Source: Oscillospiraceae bacterium
GTDB lineage: Bacteria > Bacillota > Clostridia > Oscillospirales > Oscillospiraceae
NCBI GenBank assembly: GCA_015068455.1
Contig: SVKO01000009.1
Coordinates: 1 to 52,089 of the forward strand
Direction: 5' to 3'
DNA: 52,089 bases
Shown piece by piece: positions 7,307-16,373 of the stretch. The notes beneath the pieces are model-generated. The model saw only the letters and a program-made list of their open reading frames with translations. It did not search any database and had not been told where the DNA came from. Each line of letters opens with the position of its first letter. Within the stretch, counting starts at the first letter, position 1. The position numbers and the translations under genes were made by a program.

Positions 7307-9899
7307 ACTGACACCCATGATGCAGCAGTACTTTGAAATCAAAGAGCAGAACCGCGACTGCATCCTCTTTTTCCGCCTGGGCGACTTCTATGAGATGTTC
7401 GACGAGGACGCCCGCCTGGCCTCCCGCGAGCTGGACCTCACCCTGACCTCCCGGGACAGGAGCAAGGACAAGGGCCCGGAGGAGGAGCGCATCCCCATGT
7501 GCGGCATTCCCTACCATGCCTCCGAGGGCTACATCGCCCGGCTGATCGCCAAGGGCTATAAGGTGGCCATCTGCGAGCAGACCGAGGACCCCGCCCTGGC
7601 CAAGGGCCTGGTGCGGCGGGAGATCATCCGCGTGGTGACCCCGGGCTCGCTGACCGAGAGCTCCATGCTCGACGAGGGCCGCAACAACTATTTTGCCTGC
7701 CTCTACGGCATGGGCGCCGACTGCGGCCTGTGCTTCTGCGACATCTCCACCGGCGCGTTCCACGCCACCTCCGTGCCCATGGACGACGAGGCCGTACTCT
7801 CCGAGCTGGGGCGGTTTTCCCCCGCCGAGGCCCTGCTTTGCGGCGCGGCCGCGGATCGGCCCGCCCTGCGCGGCGCCATGGCCGAGCGCCTGGGGATCCT
7901 GGTGGACGATGCGCTGCCTGAGGGCTTTGCGCCCGGAAGCTGCGAGGACGTTTTAAAAGAACAATTCGGAAAAAGCGCCGCGGAGCTGGGCATCTCCGAG
8001 CTGCCCCAGACCGTGTGCGCCGCGGCGGCCCTGCTTCTGACCCTGCGTCAGGTGCAGAAGGCCGACCTGCGGCACGTGCGCGTTTTGGAATACTACCGCA
8101 CCGGGCGGTACATGGAGCTGGATCTCACCGCCCGGCGCAATCTGGAGCTGACGCAGACCATGCGCTCTCAGGAAAAGCGGGGGAGCCTGCTCTGGGTGCT
8201 GGACCGCACCAAGACCGCCATGGGCGGCCGGATGCTGCGATCCTGGCTGGACCGGCCCCTGCTGCAGCCCCGGGCCATCGAGACAAGGCTGGAGAGCGTG
8301 CAGGAGCTGTGCGACAACGCCATCGTCCGCCAGGAGCTGGCGGAGATCCTCTCCGGCGTGACGGATCTGGAGCGCATCATGGCGCGCATCGCCACCGGCA
8401 GCGCCAACTGCCGCGATCTGGCGGCGCTTGGGAGCGGCTGCGCCGCGCTGCCCGCCCTGCGGGCGCTGATCGAGCCCTGCACGTCCGGCATGCTCTGCGG
8501 CATCCGGGCCCAGCTCGATCCCCTGGACGATCTGCGCGCCTGGGTCGCCGAGGCAGTGGTGGATGAGCCCCCCTTCACCGTCCGCGAGGGCGGCATGATC
8601 CGCGAGGGCTACAGCCCAGAGCTCGACGATCTGCGCAAAATCATGCACGGCGGTCGGGAGCTGCTCTCCGGCATCGAGACGAGCGAAAAGGAAAAGACCG
8701 GCATCCGGAACCTGAAAATCGGCTATAACCGGGTGTTCGGCTACTATATCGAGGTCAGCAAGGGCCAGATCGATCTGGTCCCGGACACCTATATCCGCAA
8801 GCAGACCCTGGTGAACTGCGAACGCTACATCACCCAGGAGCTCAAGGAGCTGGAGAACACCATCCTCACCGCTTCGGAGCGGGCCACCGCCATGGAGTAC
8901 GAGCTGTTCTGCGCCCTGCGCGAGCGCATCGCCGAGGCTGCGCCGAGAGTCCAGGCCACGGCCCAGGCCATCGCAGGCCTGGACGTGCTGCAGAGCCTGG
9001 CGAACGTGGCCTGCCGCAACAACTACTGCCGGCCCGCTGTGGACTCCGGCATGGAGATCTCCATCGAGGCGGGCCGCCATCCCGTGGTGGAGCGGATGCT
9101 GCAGAACACCCTGTTCGTACCGAACGACACAGCCATCGGTACGCCGGGCAATCTGGCGGCCATCATCACCGGCCCCAATATGGCGGGCAAATCCACCTAC
9201 ATGCGCCAGGTGGCGCTTATCACCCTCATGGCCCAGGTGGGCAGCTTCGTTCCGGCCAAATCCGCCCACATCGGCGTCACCGACCGGATCTTCACCCGCA
9301 TCGGCGCCTCGGATGATCTGAGCGCCGGCCAGTCCACCTTTATGGTGGAGATGGCCGAATGCGCCGAGATCCTGCGCCACGCCACGTCCCGGTCCCTGCT
9401 GATCCTGGACGAGATCGGCCGCGGCACCTCCACCTTCGACGGCATGGCCATCGCCCGGGCGGTGCTCGAGCATGTGGCCGACCCCAAAAAGCTGGGCGCG
9501 CGCACCCTGTTCGCCACCCACTACCATGAGCTGGCGGACATCGAGCAGCAGGTGCCCACCGTGAAAAACTACAATATCGCCGTGAAAAAGCGCGGCGACA
9601 AGATGATATTCCTGCGCAAGATCGTCCCCGGCGCCACGGACGACTCCTTCGGCGTGGAGGTGGCCATGATGGCCGGCATCCCCGACCGGGTCATCAGCCG
9701 GGCACGGCAGATCCTGCGGGCGCTGGAGGCGGGCAAGTCGGCCTCTCCGGCCCCGATCCAGGCCGCGCCGGCGGATCAGATCTTCATGGGCGATCCGAAG
9801 ACGGAGGCGATCCGCGCAAAGCTTGAGGGCCTGAGCGTGGAGACCCTGACGCCCATCGAGGCGCTGAATATCCTGTACGAACTCAAACAACAGCTGTGA
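7299..9899 (+). CDS. mutS: DNA mismatch repair protein MutS
   Basis: 866 residues, the normal length for MutS1. The N-terminal mismatch-binding domain has the Phe-x-Glu signature in FFRLGDFYEMF, where the Phe stacks on mispaired bases. Connector, lever and clamp domains follow, then the ATPase with Walker A GPNMAGKST near residue 625, FMVEMAE, Walker B LLILDEIGRGTS and the ATHYHELA switch. It recognises mismatches and recruits MutL. ATG 7299 lies within the end of miaB (8-base overlap) behind GGAGGTG. A CPBP protease gene starts 10 bp downstream, separating it from mutL. Confidence 0.97.
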   Translation: MAELTPMMQQYFEIKEQNRDCILFFRLGDFYEMFDEDARLASRELDLTLTSRDRSKDKGPEEERIPMCGIPYHASEGYIARLIAKGYKVAICEQTEDPALAKGLVRREIIRVVTPGSLTESSMLDEGRNNYFACLYGMGADCGLCFCDISTGAFHATSVPMDDEAVLSELGRFSPAEALLCGAAADRPALRGAMAERLGILVDDALPEGFAPGSCEDVLKEQFGKSAAELGISELPQTVCAAAALLLTLRQVQKADLRHVRVLEYYRTGRYMELDLTARRNLELTQTMRSQEKRGSLLWVLDRTKTAMGGRMLRSWLDRPLLQPRAIETRLESVQELCDNAIVRQELAEILSGVTDLERIMARIATGSANCRDLAALGSGCAALPALRALIEPCTSGMLCGIRAQLDPLDDLRAWVAEAVVDEPPFTVREGGMIREGYSPELDDLRKIMHGGRELLSGIETSEKEKTGIRNLKIGYNRVFGYYIEVSKGQIDLVPDTYIRKQTLVNCERYITQELKELENTILTASERATAMEYELFCALRERIAEAAPRVQATAQAIAGLDVLQSLANVACRNNYCRPAVDSGMEISIEAGRHPVVERMLQNTLFVPNDTAIGTPGNLAAIITGPNMAGKSTYMRQVALITLMAQVGSFVPAKSAHIGVTDRIFTRIGASDDLSAGQSTFMVEMAECAEILRHATSRSLLILDEIGRGTSTFDGMAIARAVLEHVADPKKLGARTLFATHYHELADIEQQVPTVKNYNIAVKKRGDKMIFLRKIVPGATDDSFGVEVAMMAGIPDRVISRARQILRALEAGKSASPAPIQAAPADQIFMGDPKTEAIRAKLEGLSVETLTPIEALNILYELKQQL

Positions 9900-9909
9900 G
9901 GTACCTGCC

Positions 9910-10638
9910 ATGGAAGAAAACCGCAAACCCCGTCCCGCCTTTATTCTTCTGAACCGCGGTGAAAAAATCGCCGGCTGGATCTATCTGCCCTTTTATCTCA
10001 TACTGATTTCCCTGATGGTTGCATTTGTGTTCTTGTTCCTGGGACGGGATCTCACGGCACCGAAGAACCTGCTGTATGTGAACCTCATCTACGGCGTGAT
10101 CAATATCGCGGTTGTGACGATCTGCTTCCGCAAATACCTGGGCAAATCCTTCCGCCAGGCCCGGCATTTCCCGGGGCGGTTCTTCGCCGCCGTGGGCATC
10201 GGCTTTGCCATCTACTGGATCGGCAATTATGTGGTTACCATCCTGATCCAGATCATCCAGCCGGAGCTGGAAAACATCAACGACAACGCCCTCGGCGAGA
10301 TCGCAGAGCACGGCATGCTCCTCATGGTGCTCTACACGGTGCTGCTGGTGCCGACGGTGGAGGAGCTCATGTTCCGCGGACTGATCTTCTCATCCATCCG
10401 GCCCCGCAGCCGCTTTTGGGCCTATGCGGTGTCCATGCTCGTCTTTGCGGTCATGCATGTGCTGAACTATTTGAGCAGCTATCCCATCGGAACCCTGGCC
10501 CTGTGCTTCCTGCAGTATCTGCCCGCCGGCTTCGCCCTGGCCTGGGCGCTGGAATACAGCGGCTCCATCTGGGCCTCCATCTGCATACACACCATCAACA
10601 ATGCTGCGGCGATGCTGTTCATGGCGCTTCTGAAATAA
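9910..10638 (+). CDS. CPBP family intramembrane glutamic endopeptidase
   Basis: A 242-residue membrane protein with about six to eight hydrophobic segments. The CPBP (CAAX protease and bacteriocin-processing, formerly Abi) motifs are present: EELMFRG with Glu151, Glu152 and Arg156, then FAVMHVLN with His183, then IHTINNAAA with His227. In this family these residues form the active site of a membrane-embedded peptidase. Known bacterial roles include bacteriocin maturation, self-immunity and regulated proteolysis; the substrate here cannot be inferred. It starts 10 bp after mutS, ends 10 bp before mutL and has its own GAGGT site, so it is embedded in the mismatch-repair operon. No other bacteriocin-like gene is nearby. 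Confidence 0.88.
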   Translation: MEENRKPRPAFILLNRGEKIAGWIYLPFYLILISLMVAFVFLFLGRDLTAPKNLLYVNLIYGVINIAVVTICFRKYLGKSFRQARHFPGRFFAAVGIGFAIYWIGNYVVTILIQIIQPELENINDNALGEIAEHGMLLMVLYTVLLVPTVEELMFRGLIFSSIRPRSRFWAYAVSMLVFAVMHVLNYLSSYPIGTLALCFLQYLPAGFALAWALEYSGSIWASICIHTINNAAAMLFMALLK

Positions 10639-10648
10639 GGAGGGAACC

Positions 10649-12559
10649 ATGGGTATCATTCATCAGCTTTCTCCCCATGTGGCGGATCTGATCGCCGCCG
10701 GCGAAGTGGTGGAGCGGCCGGCCTCCGTGGTCAAGGAGCTGCTGGAAAACGCCGTGGACGCCGGGGCGAAGCATGTGAGCGTGGAGATCCAGAACGGCGG
10801 CATGACCTTCATCCGCCTGACCGACGACGGCTGCGGCATGTCGGCCGAGGACGCGGAGATCGCCTTCCTGCGCCATGCCACCAGCAAGATCCGCGACAAG
10901 CAGGATCTGGAGGCCATCGGCACCCTGGGCTTCCGGGGCGAGGCCCTGGCGGCCATCGCGTCGGTTTCGAAGATCGACCTGCTCACCCGCACCGCCGACG
11001 AGAGCTTCGGCACGAGCCTGCATCTGGAGGCGGGGAAGATCATCCAGCGCTCCGAGGCGGGCTGCCCTCCGGGCACCACGATCATCGTGCGCGATCTGTT
11101 CTACAATACCCCCGCCCGCATGAAATTCATGAAGCGCGACAGCGCCGAGGGCGCGGCGGTATTCTCCGCGGTGCAGAAGCAGGCTGTGGCGCATCCGGAC
11201 GTGGCGGTGCGCTTCCTGCGCGACGGGAAGGAGGAGCTGTCCACCCCCGGCGACGGGCAGCTGCTCAGCGCCATCTATGCCGTGTTCGGCCGCCAGACGG
11301 CCATGGACATGGTGGAGCTCAAATCCAGCTGGGAAAAGACCCGGGTGCAGGGCTATATCTCGAAGCCCACCGCCTCCCGGGGCAACCGGAATTATCAAAT
11401 CTTCTTCGTCAACGGCCGCTATGTGAAGTCCCCGGTGCTCAGCGCCGCCCTGGAGGAGGCCTATCGCAACCAGATGATGGTGGGCAGGTTCCCCGCCTGC
11501 GTGCTGGAGCTCAGCATGCCCCTGGGGGCGGTGGACGTGAATATCCACCCGGCCAAGACGGAGGTCAAATTCCTGAACGAGCGCGATGCATATGACTGCG
11601 TCTACTATGGAGCACTGTCCGCCCTGAACCGGACCCCCGGCAAGGTGGACGCCCCCGCGCCGGTGCAGCCCGTGCGTCCGGGGCAGGTACATGCGCCGGT
11701 GCAGACCCCTGCACATTCGGCGCAGGGGAAGAAGCCCTTCTTCCAGACCATGACGGCGGAGCAGTACCGCGCCGCCATGACGCCGCCGAAAACCCCCGCC
11801 AGCGACGCCCTGGTGCAGGCGGTCCGGGCGCAGAGCGTGCAAAAAATGCCGGAACCCCCGCAGCCGGAGCAGGTTCCCGTGACGCCGAAGGCCCCCGCGC
11901 CGCCGAAGGCCCCCATGGCGCAGAAGGCTGCCGAGGCCCCTGCGCCCGCGGCGCCGGAGCCGGAGCAGACCGCCATGGACCTTCCGCCGGCGGACCCCTG
12001 GCGCATCATCGGCGAGTGCTTCTCCACCTATTTCCTGGTGGAGCAGGACGACGCCCTCTATCTCATTGACAAACACGCCGCCCATGAGCGGATCTTATTC
12101 GATAAACTCCGCGCCCAGGCTGGCCCCGTGCCGGCCCAGACCCTGGCCGAGCCTCTGGCCTGCCGGATCTCGGCGGAGGAGGCGAGCGCGGTGCTGGAGC
12201 AGCGCGAGCTTTTGGCACAGTGCGGCTACGGCGTGGAGGAATTCGGCGCCGGTACGGTGCTGCTGCGGGAGATCCCCGCGGACGTGGACCCCGGCGACGC
12301 CCGAGAAAGCCTTTCCGAGCTGGCCCAGCGCCTGCTGGAGGGCCGCCGCACAGAGCCTGCCGCCCTGCGCGACGAGCTGCTGCACACCGTGGCCTGCAAG
12401 GCGGCCATCAAGGCCGGCTACCGCACGGGCGCGCTGGAGCGCGAGGCCCTGGTGCGACGGGTGCTGGGCAGCGACGATCTCAAGTACTGCCCCCACGGCC
12501 GGCCCATCTGCATCCGCCTGACCAAGGGGCGGATCGAGCGGCAGTTCGGCAGAGCGTGA
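10649..12559 (+). CDS. mutL: DNA mismatch repair protein MutL
   Basis: 636 residues. The N-terminal GHKL ATPase is clear: ENAVDAGAKHVSVEI (motif I), DDGCGM (motif II), HATSKI and TLGFRGEAL (motif III). A proline/alanine-rich linker spans about residues 325-445. The C-terminal dimerisation and endonuclease domain carries DKHAAHERILFD, corresponding to the metal-binding DQHA(x)2E(x)4E motif, plus ACKAAIKAG and CPHGRP. These are marks of nicking-competent MutL in bacteria without MutH. Two positions of the first motif differ conservatively (Gln to Lys, last Glu to Asp). Starts at ATG behind AAGGAGGG, 10 bp after the CPBP gene. Confidence 0.96.
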   Translation: MGIIHQLSPHVADLIAAGEVVERPASVVKELLENAVDAGAKHVSVEIQNGGMTFIRLTDDGCGMSAEDAEIAFLRHATSKIRDKQDLEAIGTLGFRGEALAAIASVSKIDLLTRTADESFGTSLHLEAGKIIQRSEAGCPPGTTIIVRDLFYNTPARMKFMKRDSAEGAAVFSAVQKQAVAHPDVAVRFLRDGKEELSTPGDGQLLSAIYAVFGRQTAMDMVELKSSWEKTRVQGYISKPTASRGNRNYQIFFVNGRYVKSPVLSAALEEAYRNQMMVGRFPACVLELSMPLGAVDVNIHPAKTEVKFLNERDAYDCVYYGALSALNRTPGKVDAPAPVQPVRPGQVHAPVQTPAHSAQGKKPFFQTMTAEQYRAAMTPPKTPASDALVQAVRAQSVQKMPEPPQPEQVPVTPKAPAPPKAPMAQKAAEAPAPAAPEPEQTAMDLPPADPWRIIGECFSTYFLVEQDDALYLIDKHAAHERILFDKLRAQAGPVPAQTLAEPLACRISAEEASAVLEQRELLAQCGYGVEEFGAGTVLLREIPADVDPGDARESLSELAQRLLEGRRTEPAALRDELLHTVACKAAIKAGYRTGALEREALVRRVLGSDDLKYCPHGRPICIRLTKGRIERQFGRA

Positions 12560-12562
12560 GGA

Positions 12563-12600
12563 ATGCGGAATGCAGAATTCTGCATTCTGAATTCTGATAT
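12563..12600. repeat. AT-rich palindromic repeat before miaA
   Basis: Contains the perfect 20-bp palindrome GAATGCAGAATTCTGCATTC followed by TGAATTCTGA. A related, longer copy lies before ileS at 17475-17540. It occupies most of the mutL-miaA gap. Confidence 0.7.
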
Positions 12601-12616
12601 TGTAAAGGAGCAAACT

Positions 12617-13585
12617 ATGGACCGCATGATCTGCATCGTCGGGCCCACGGCCACCGGGAAGACCCGGCTGGCGGTGGCGCTGGCAAAGGCCCTGGACGGC
12701 GAGGTCGTATCCTGCGACTCCATGCAGATCTATCGGGGCATGGACGTCGGCACCGCCAAGGTCACCGCGGCGGAAGCCCGGGGCGTGCCCCACCACATGA
12801 TCGACGTCGCGGACCCCGCGGAGAATTTCTCTGTGGGCAGGTTTACCGATATGGCCGCGCCCATCGTCCGGGATATCCTGGCGCGGGGAAAGACCGCGAT
12901 CCTGGCCGGCGGCACGGGGCTGTATATGGACGCCCTGGTGCTTGGCCGCAGCTTCGCCCCCTATCCCGCCACGGGCAAACGGGAGGCGCTGGAGGCTCTG
13001 GCCGACCGCGAGGGCATCGAGGCCGTGCAGGCCATGCTGCGGCAGTTCGATCCCGCGGCCGCCGCGCGTCTGCACCCCGGCGACCGGCGGCGCATCATCC
13101 GGGCCGTGGAGGTCTACCAGGAGACGGGCATGACCATCACCGAGCATGACCGCCTGTCGAAGCTTGTGCCGCCGCAGTTCCGGCCGGTGTGGATCGGACT
13201 GAATTATGTCAACCGGGAAGACCTGTACCGGCGCATCGACAAGCGTGTGGACGAGATGATCGCCGCCGGGCTGGAGGCAGAACTGGACGCGCTGCTGGCA
13301 GCCGGACTTCCGGAGAGCGCCACCAGCATGCAGGCCATCGGCTATAAGGAACTGCTGCGCGAGCGCCGGGGGGAAATCACCCGGGAGCAGGCCTTCGACG
13401 ACATCAAGCGCGGTTCGCGCAACTACGCCAAGCGGCAGCTCACCTGGCTGCGCCGGAATCCGGAGGTGCACTGGATCAGTCTCGGCGCGGAACCGGATTT
13501 TGAGGAAGTCTATCGGCGGGCGGCGGCGATCCTGGCGGAAGCCGGATTCCCCGGTGCGGAAGCAATTTTTTCCGCCCCGACCTGA
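12617..13585 (+). CDS. miaA: tRNA dimethylallyltransferase MiaA
   Basis: 322 residues. MiaA transfers a dimethylallyl group from DMAPP to A37 of tRNAs, giving the i6A that MiaB methylthiolates. The P-loop is GPTATGKTRLA near residues 9-19, followed by CDSMQIYRGMDVGTAK and the DMAPT core landmarks GTGLYMDAL, RRIIRAVEVY and ATSMQAIGYKE. The C-terminal RNYAKRQLTWLR is typical. I place the start at ATG 12617, after AAAGGAG; the frame is open 18 codons further up through a palindromic repeat that is not plausible coding sequence. hfq follows, an arrangement seen in many bacteria. Confidence 0.95.
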   Translation: MDRMICIVGPTATGKTRLAVALAKALDGEVVSCDSMQIYRGMDVGTAKVTAAEARGVPHHMIDVADPAENFSVGRFTDMAAPIVRDILARGKTAILAGGTGLYMDALVLGRSFAPYPATGKREALEALADREGIEAVQAMLRQFDPAAAARLHPGDRRRIIRAVEVYQETGMTITEHDRLSKLVPPQFRPVWIGLNYVNREDLYRRIDKRVDEMIAAGLEAELDALLAAGLPESATSMQAIGYKELLRERRGEITREQAFDDIKRGSRNYAKRQLTWLRRNPEVHWISLGAEPDFEEVYRRAAAILAEAGFPGAEAIFSAPT

Positions 13586-13610
13586 TTCGACGCAATCCGT
13601 CGATTTAAAA

Positions 13611-13619
13611 TGGTAAAAT
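13611..13619 (+). promoter_or_regulatory. possible extended -10 promoter before hfq
   Basis: TGGTAAAAT forms an extended -10 element about 36 bp before the hfq start. No good -35 box is visible, so this is tentative. Confidence 0.3.
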
Positions 13620-13654
13620 ATGGGTATTCTACATAGAAATGTGAGGGAATGCCC

Positions 13655-13873
13655 ATGGCAAAAGAAGATACGATGCAGGACCGATTTCTCCGTCAGCTCT
13701 CGCTGGAGCGGATCCCGGTGACCTTATTTCTGGTCAACGGCTTCCAGATCCGGGGCGTGGTGACGGGCAGCGACAGCTTTTCCGTATTCATGCTGTCCGA
13801 CGGCAAGCAGGAGATGATCTATAAGCACGCCATCTCCACCATCATGCCCGCCGAGCCCGTCAAGCTGAGCTGA
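13655..13873 (+). CDS. hfq: RNA chaperone Hfq
   Basis: 72 residues. A compact Sm-fold protein whose hexamer helps small RNAs pair with mRNAs. The Sm1 motif region reads RIPVTLFLVNGFQIRGVV and the Sm2 motif YKHAISTIMP, with the conserved Gln in DRFLRQL at the N-terminus. It lacks the long C-terminal tail of enterobacterial Hfq, as in Firmicutes. Of two in-frame ATGs, the second (13655) has correct spacing from GAGGGA; the first is immediately against it. It lies 69 bp after miaA and may also have its own weak promoter. Confidence 0.95.
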   Translation: MAKEDTMQDRFLRQLSLERIPVTLFLVNGFQIRGVVTGSDSFSVFMLSDGKQEMIYKHAISTIMPAEPVKLS

Positions 13874-13899
13874 GACCGCGCCCTGCGGGAGGTCACACC

Positions 13900-15120
13900 A
13901 TGAAGCAGGGCGCAAAGCTTACAAGAGGAATCATATTGATGATGCTGTTGGCACTGATCGCCTATGGGATCGCTGCGGCCTTCTCTGCGCTGGAGAAGTC
14001 CACCGCCACTGTCACGGCCATCGCCTACGAAGTCGGGGACGGGTTTCAGTCCACCGGCTTCGTTGCGCGCGACGAGCAGGTATTGAAGGCCCCCGACGGC
14101 ATCAATGTGCTGCTGCGCGACGAGGGCGAGCGGGTGGCGAAGGGGGAGGCTCTGGCCGCCACCTTTGCCGACGAGGACGCCCAGGAGACACAGCGGCACA
14201 TTGACGAGCTGGAGCTGGAGCTCTCGCGCATCGAATCCGTGCTGGGCACCCTGTCCACCACCCAGGGCAACGCCGCCCTGGACAGCCAGCTGCAGCAGGC
14301 GCTGGTGGATTTCACGGCGCAGATCGTCCGGGGGAATCTGGCTTCCGCAGGACAGAACGCCAACAGCCTCAAGGCCACCGTGCTGCGCCGTTTTTTGGAC
14401 GAGGACGGCCGCACCGCCATGCGCGAGCAGGCCCAGAGCCTGCGCGGGGAGCTGGCCTCCCTGCGCTCCCGGCTGGCGGGCGCCGTGACCCAGTCCGTGG
14501 CCCAGCGCGCCGGGTTCTTCTCCGGCACCACCGACGGCTATGAGCGCATTCTGACGGTGCAGACCGTCAGCAACATTTCCGTTTCCGACTATGACGAGAT
14601 CACCCGCATGAAGCCCGAGGCCCCCTCCGGCACCCTGGGCCGGCTCATTACCTCGCCCCAGTGGTACTACGTCTGCGAGGTCAGCCGTGCCGATCTGGCC
14701 GGATGCAAGGTGGGCGACTGGCTTTCGGTGGAGTTCGCCTTCGACGTCTATGAGCCCCTGCGCATGCGCGTGGAGCGCATTTCCGACCCCGTGGAGGAAC
14801 GGCAGATCCTGGTGCTGTCCTGCGAGGACCACATGGAGGAGGCCGCCCGTCTGCGCACCCAGCAGGCCGACATCATTCTGCACACCTACCAGGGGGTGCG
14901 CGTGCCGAAGCAGGCCATCTATTTCGACAACGACACCGGGACCGCAGGCGTTTACGTCCTGGTGGGCGCCATGGCCCGCTGGAAGAGCGTGGAGATCATC
15001 TATGAGGCGCAGGACTATTACCTCGTCCGGCAGGACAACAGCAACACATCGAACCTCTGGGCCGGGGACGAGATCATCCTGACCAAGCAGGAAATCACAG
15101 ATGGAAAGGTCATGGAATAA
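13900..15120 (+). CDS. HlyD-like membrane-anchored periplasmic adaptor-type protein
   Basis: 406 residues: one N-terminal transmembrane helix (about 10-28), then an extracytoplasmic region with a split lipoyl/beta-barrel arrangement interrupted by a coiled-coil segment (about 95-200, including HIDELELELSRIESVL). This is the layout of HlyD/MacA-type adaptors that link transporters across the envelope. No partner ABC or RND pump is adjacent. Instead it sits between hfq and the yggS-sepF-divIVA division cluster. Its position argues for an envelope or division-related role, which is inference. ATG 13900 follows GGGAGGT; its stop overlaps the yggS start by one base. Confidence 0.7.
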   Translation: MKQGAKLTRGIILMMLLALIAYGIAAAFSALEKSTATVTAIAYEVGDGFQSTGFVARDEQVLKAPDGINVLLRDEGERVAKGEALAATFADEDAQETQRHIDELELELSRIESVLGTLSTTQGNAALDSQLQQALVDFTAQIVRGNLASAGQNANSLKATVLRRFLDEDGRTAMREQAQSLRGELASLRSRLAGAVTQSVAQRAGFFSGTTDGYERILTVQTVSNISVSDYDEITRMKPEAPSGTLGRLITSPQWYYVCEVSRADLAGCKVGDWLSVEFAFDVYEPLRMRVERISDPVEERQILVLSCEDHMEEAARLRTQQADIILHTYQGVRVPKQAIYFDNDTGTAGVYVLVGAMARWKSVEIIYEAQDYYLVRQDNSNTSNLWAGDEIILTKQEITDGKVME

Positions 15121-15833
15121 TGGAACAGTACGAAAAGACCATAAGAGACAATATTGCAGCCATCCGCGCGCGGATGGACGCCGCCGCCGCCGCTGCCGGC
15201 AGGCCGGCGGGGCAGGTGCAGCTGTGCGCCGCCACCAAGACCAACGACGCCGAGCGCGTCAAGGCCGCCATCCGGGGCGGGGTGGACCTGTGCGGCGAAA
15301 ACCGGGTGCAGGAGATCCAGCAGAAGCTGCCCCAGGGCGCCTATGAAGGCGCGCCCCTGCATTTCATCGGCCGGCTCCAGACCAACAAGGTCAAATATCT
15401 GGTGGGCGTGGTGGACGTCATTGAATCCGTGGACCGCGTCCCGCTGCTGGAAACCATCGATAAGCTGGCGCAGAAAAAGGGCGTCGTCCAGAAGATCCTG
15501 CTGGAGGTCAACATCGGCGGCGAGGAGTCGAAATCCGGGTTCACTCCGGCGGAGGCGATGGAAATCGCGGCAAAAATGGGCGAATATCCCGGCGTTTTTC
15601 TGTGCGGACTCATGGCAATTCCGCCTCTGAGCGTCGAAAAAGGCGATAATCTGAGATATTTTCAACAAATGTATCAGCTTTTTATTGACATATCGCAAAA
15701 AAAATACGATAATGTGTCTATGGTATGTCTATCTATGGGAATGTCGGACGATTTTGAGGACGCCATCGCCTGCGGCAGTACCATGATCCGAATCGGCACC
15801 GCGATCTTCGGCGCCCGGAACTACAATAAATAA
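15120..15833 (+). CDS. YggS family pyridoxal phosphate-binding protein
   Basis: 237 residues, a fold-type III alanine-racemase-like barrel. Visible landmarks are the PLP-lysine region LCAATKTND, GENRVQE, LHFIGRLQTNKVK, VNIGGEESKSGF, LCGLMAIPP and the C-terminal LSMGMSDDFEDAIACGSTMIRIGTAIFG (split here as SMGMSDDFEDAI and GSTMIRIGTAIFG). YggS/YlmE/PLPHP proteins maintain PLP homeostasis and have no proven catalytic reaction. In Firmicutes this gene (ylmE) commonly precedes sepF, as it does here. The start ATG overlaps the previous stop (TAATG), indicating coupling. Confidence 0.93.
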   Translation: MEQYEKTIRDNIAAIRARMDAAAAAAGRPAGQVQLCAATKTNDAERVKAAIRGGVDLCGENRVQEIQQKLPQGAYEGAPLHFIGRLQTNKVKYLVGVVDVIESVDRVPLLETIDKLAQKKGVVQKILLEVNIGGEESKSGFTPAEAMEIAAKMGEYPGVFLCGLMAIPPLSVEKGDNLRYFQQMYQLFIDISQKKYDNVSMVCLSMGMSDDFEDAIACGSTMIRIGTAIFGARNYNK

Positions 15834-15867
15834 AAAAACGTAAATAGAGATAACTGGAGGAATAGAC

Positions 15868-16350
15868 ATGGGATTTCTGGATGATCTGAAAAAGCTGACC
15901 CGCCCCTACAACGAGGACGACGAGGACGAATTCGACGGCTACGACGACTACGAGGACGAAGACGGGATTTCCGACGAACCCGCACCCGCGCCCCGCGCCG
16001 GCCGCAGCTATGCCGACAAGCCCACAGTCACCGGCGACCGCAGAGGCAACAAGGTGGTCAATATCCACACCACCGCCCAGATGCAGGTCGTTCTGGTCAA
16101 GCCCGAGCGCTTCGACACCGTGTCCGAGATCGCCGATCATCTGCGCGAGCGCCGCGCGGTGGTGCTGAATCTCGAGTCCGCCAACAAAGACGTCGCCCGC
16201 CGCCTGGTGGACTTCCTCTCCGGCGTGGCCTATGCCCTTGACGGAAAGATCAAGAAGGTCGCCCTTGCCACGTATATCATTACCCCGTACAACGTGGATA
16301 TCGTGGGGGACCTGGTAGAGGAACTGGAAAACAACGGGATGTACTTCTGA
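15868..16350 (+). CDS. sepF: cell division protein SepF
   Basis: 160 residues. SepF polymerises into rings that bundle FtsZ filaments and tether them to the membrane. The N-terminal MGFLDDLKKLTRP is the amphipathic membrane-targeting helix. A very acidic linker with a run of Asp/Glu/Tyr follows (residues 14-37), then the conserved SepF core, seen as VVLVKPERFDTVSEIADHL, VVLNLESANKDVARRLVDF and FLSGVAYALDGKIKKV. Start ATG follows CTGGAGG. It lies between yggS and divIVA. Confidence 0.95.
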   Translation: MGFLDDLKKLTRPYNEDDEDEFDGYDDYEDEDGISDEPAPAPRAGRSYADKPTVTGDRRGNKVVNIHTTAQMQVVLVKPERFDTVSEIADHLRERRAVVLNLESANKDVARRLVDFLSGVAYALDGKIKKVALATYIITPYNVDIVGDLVEELENNGMYF

Positions 16351-16373
16351 TTCCCGCGAAGGAGTGAATTTTG

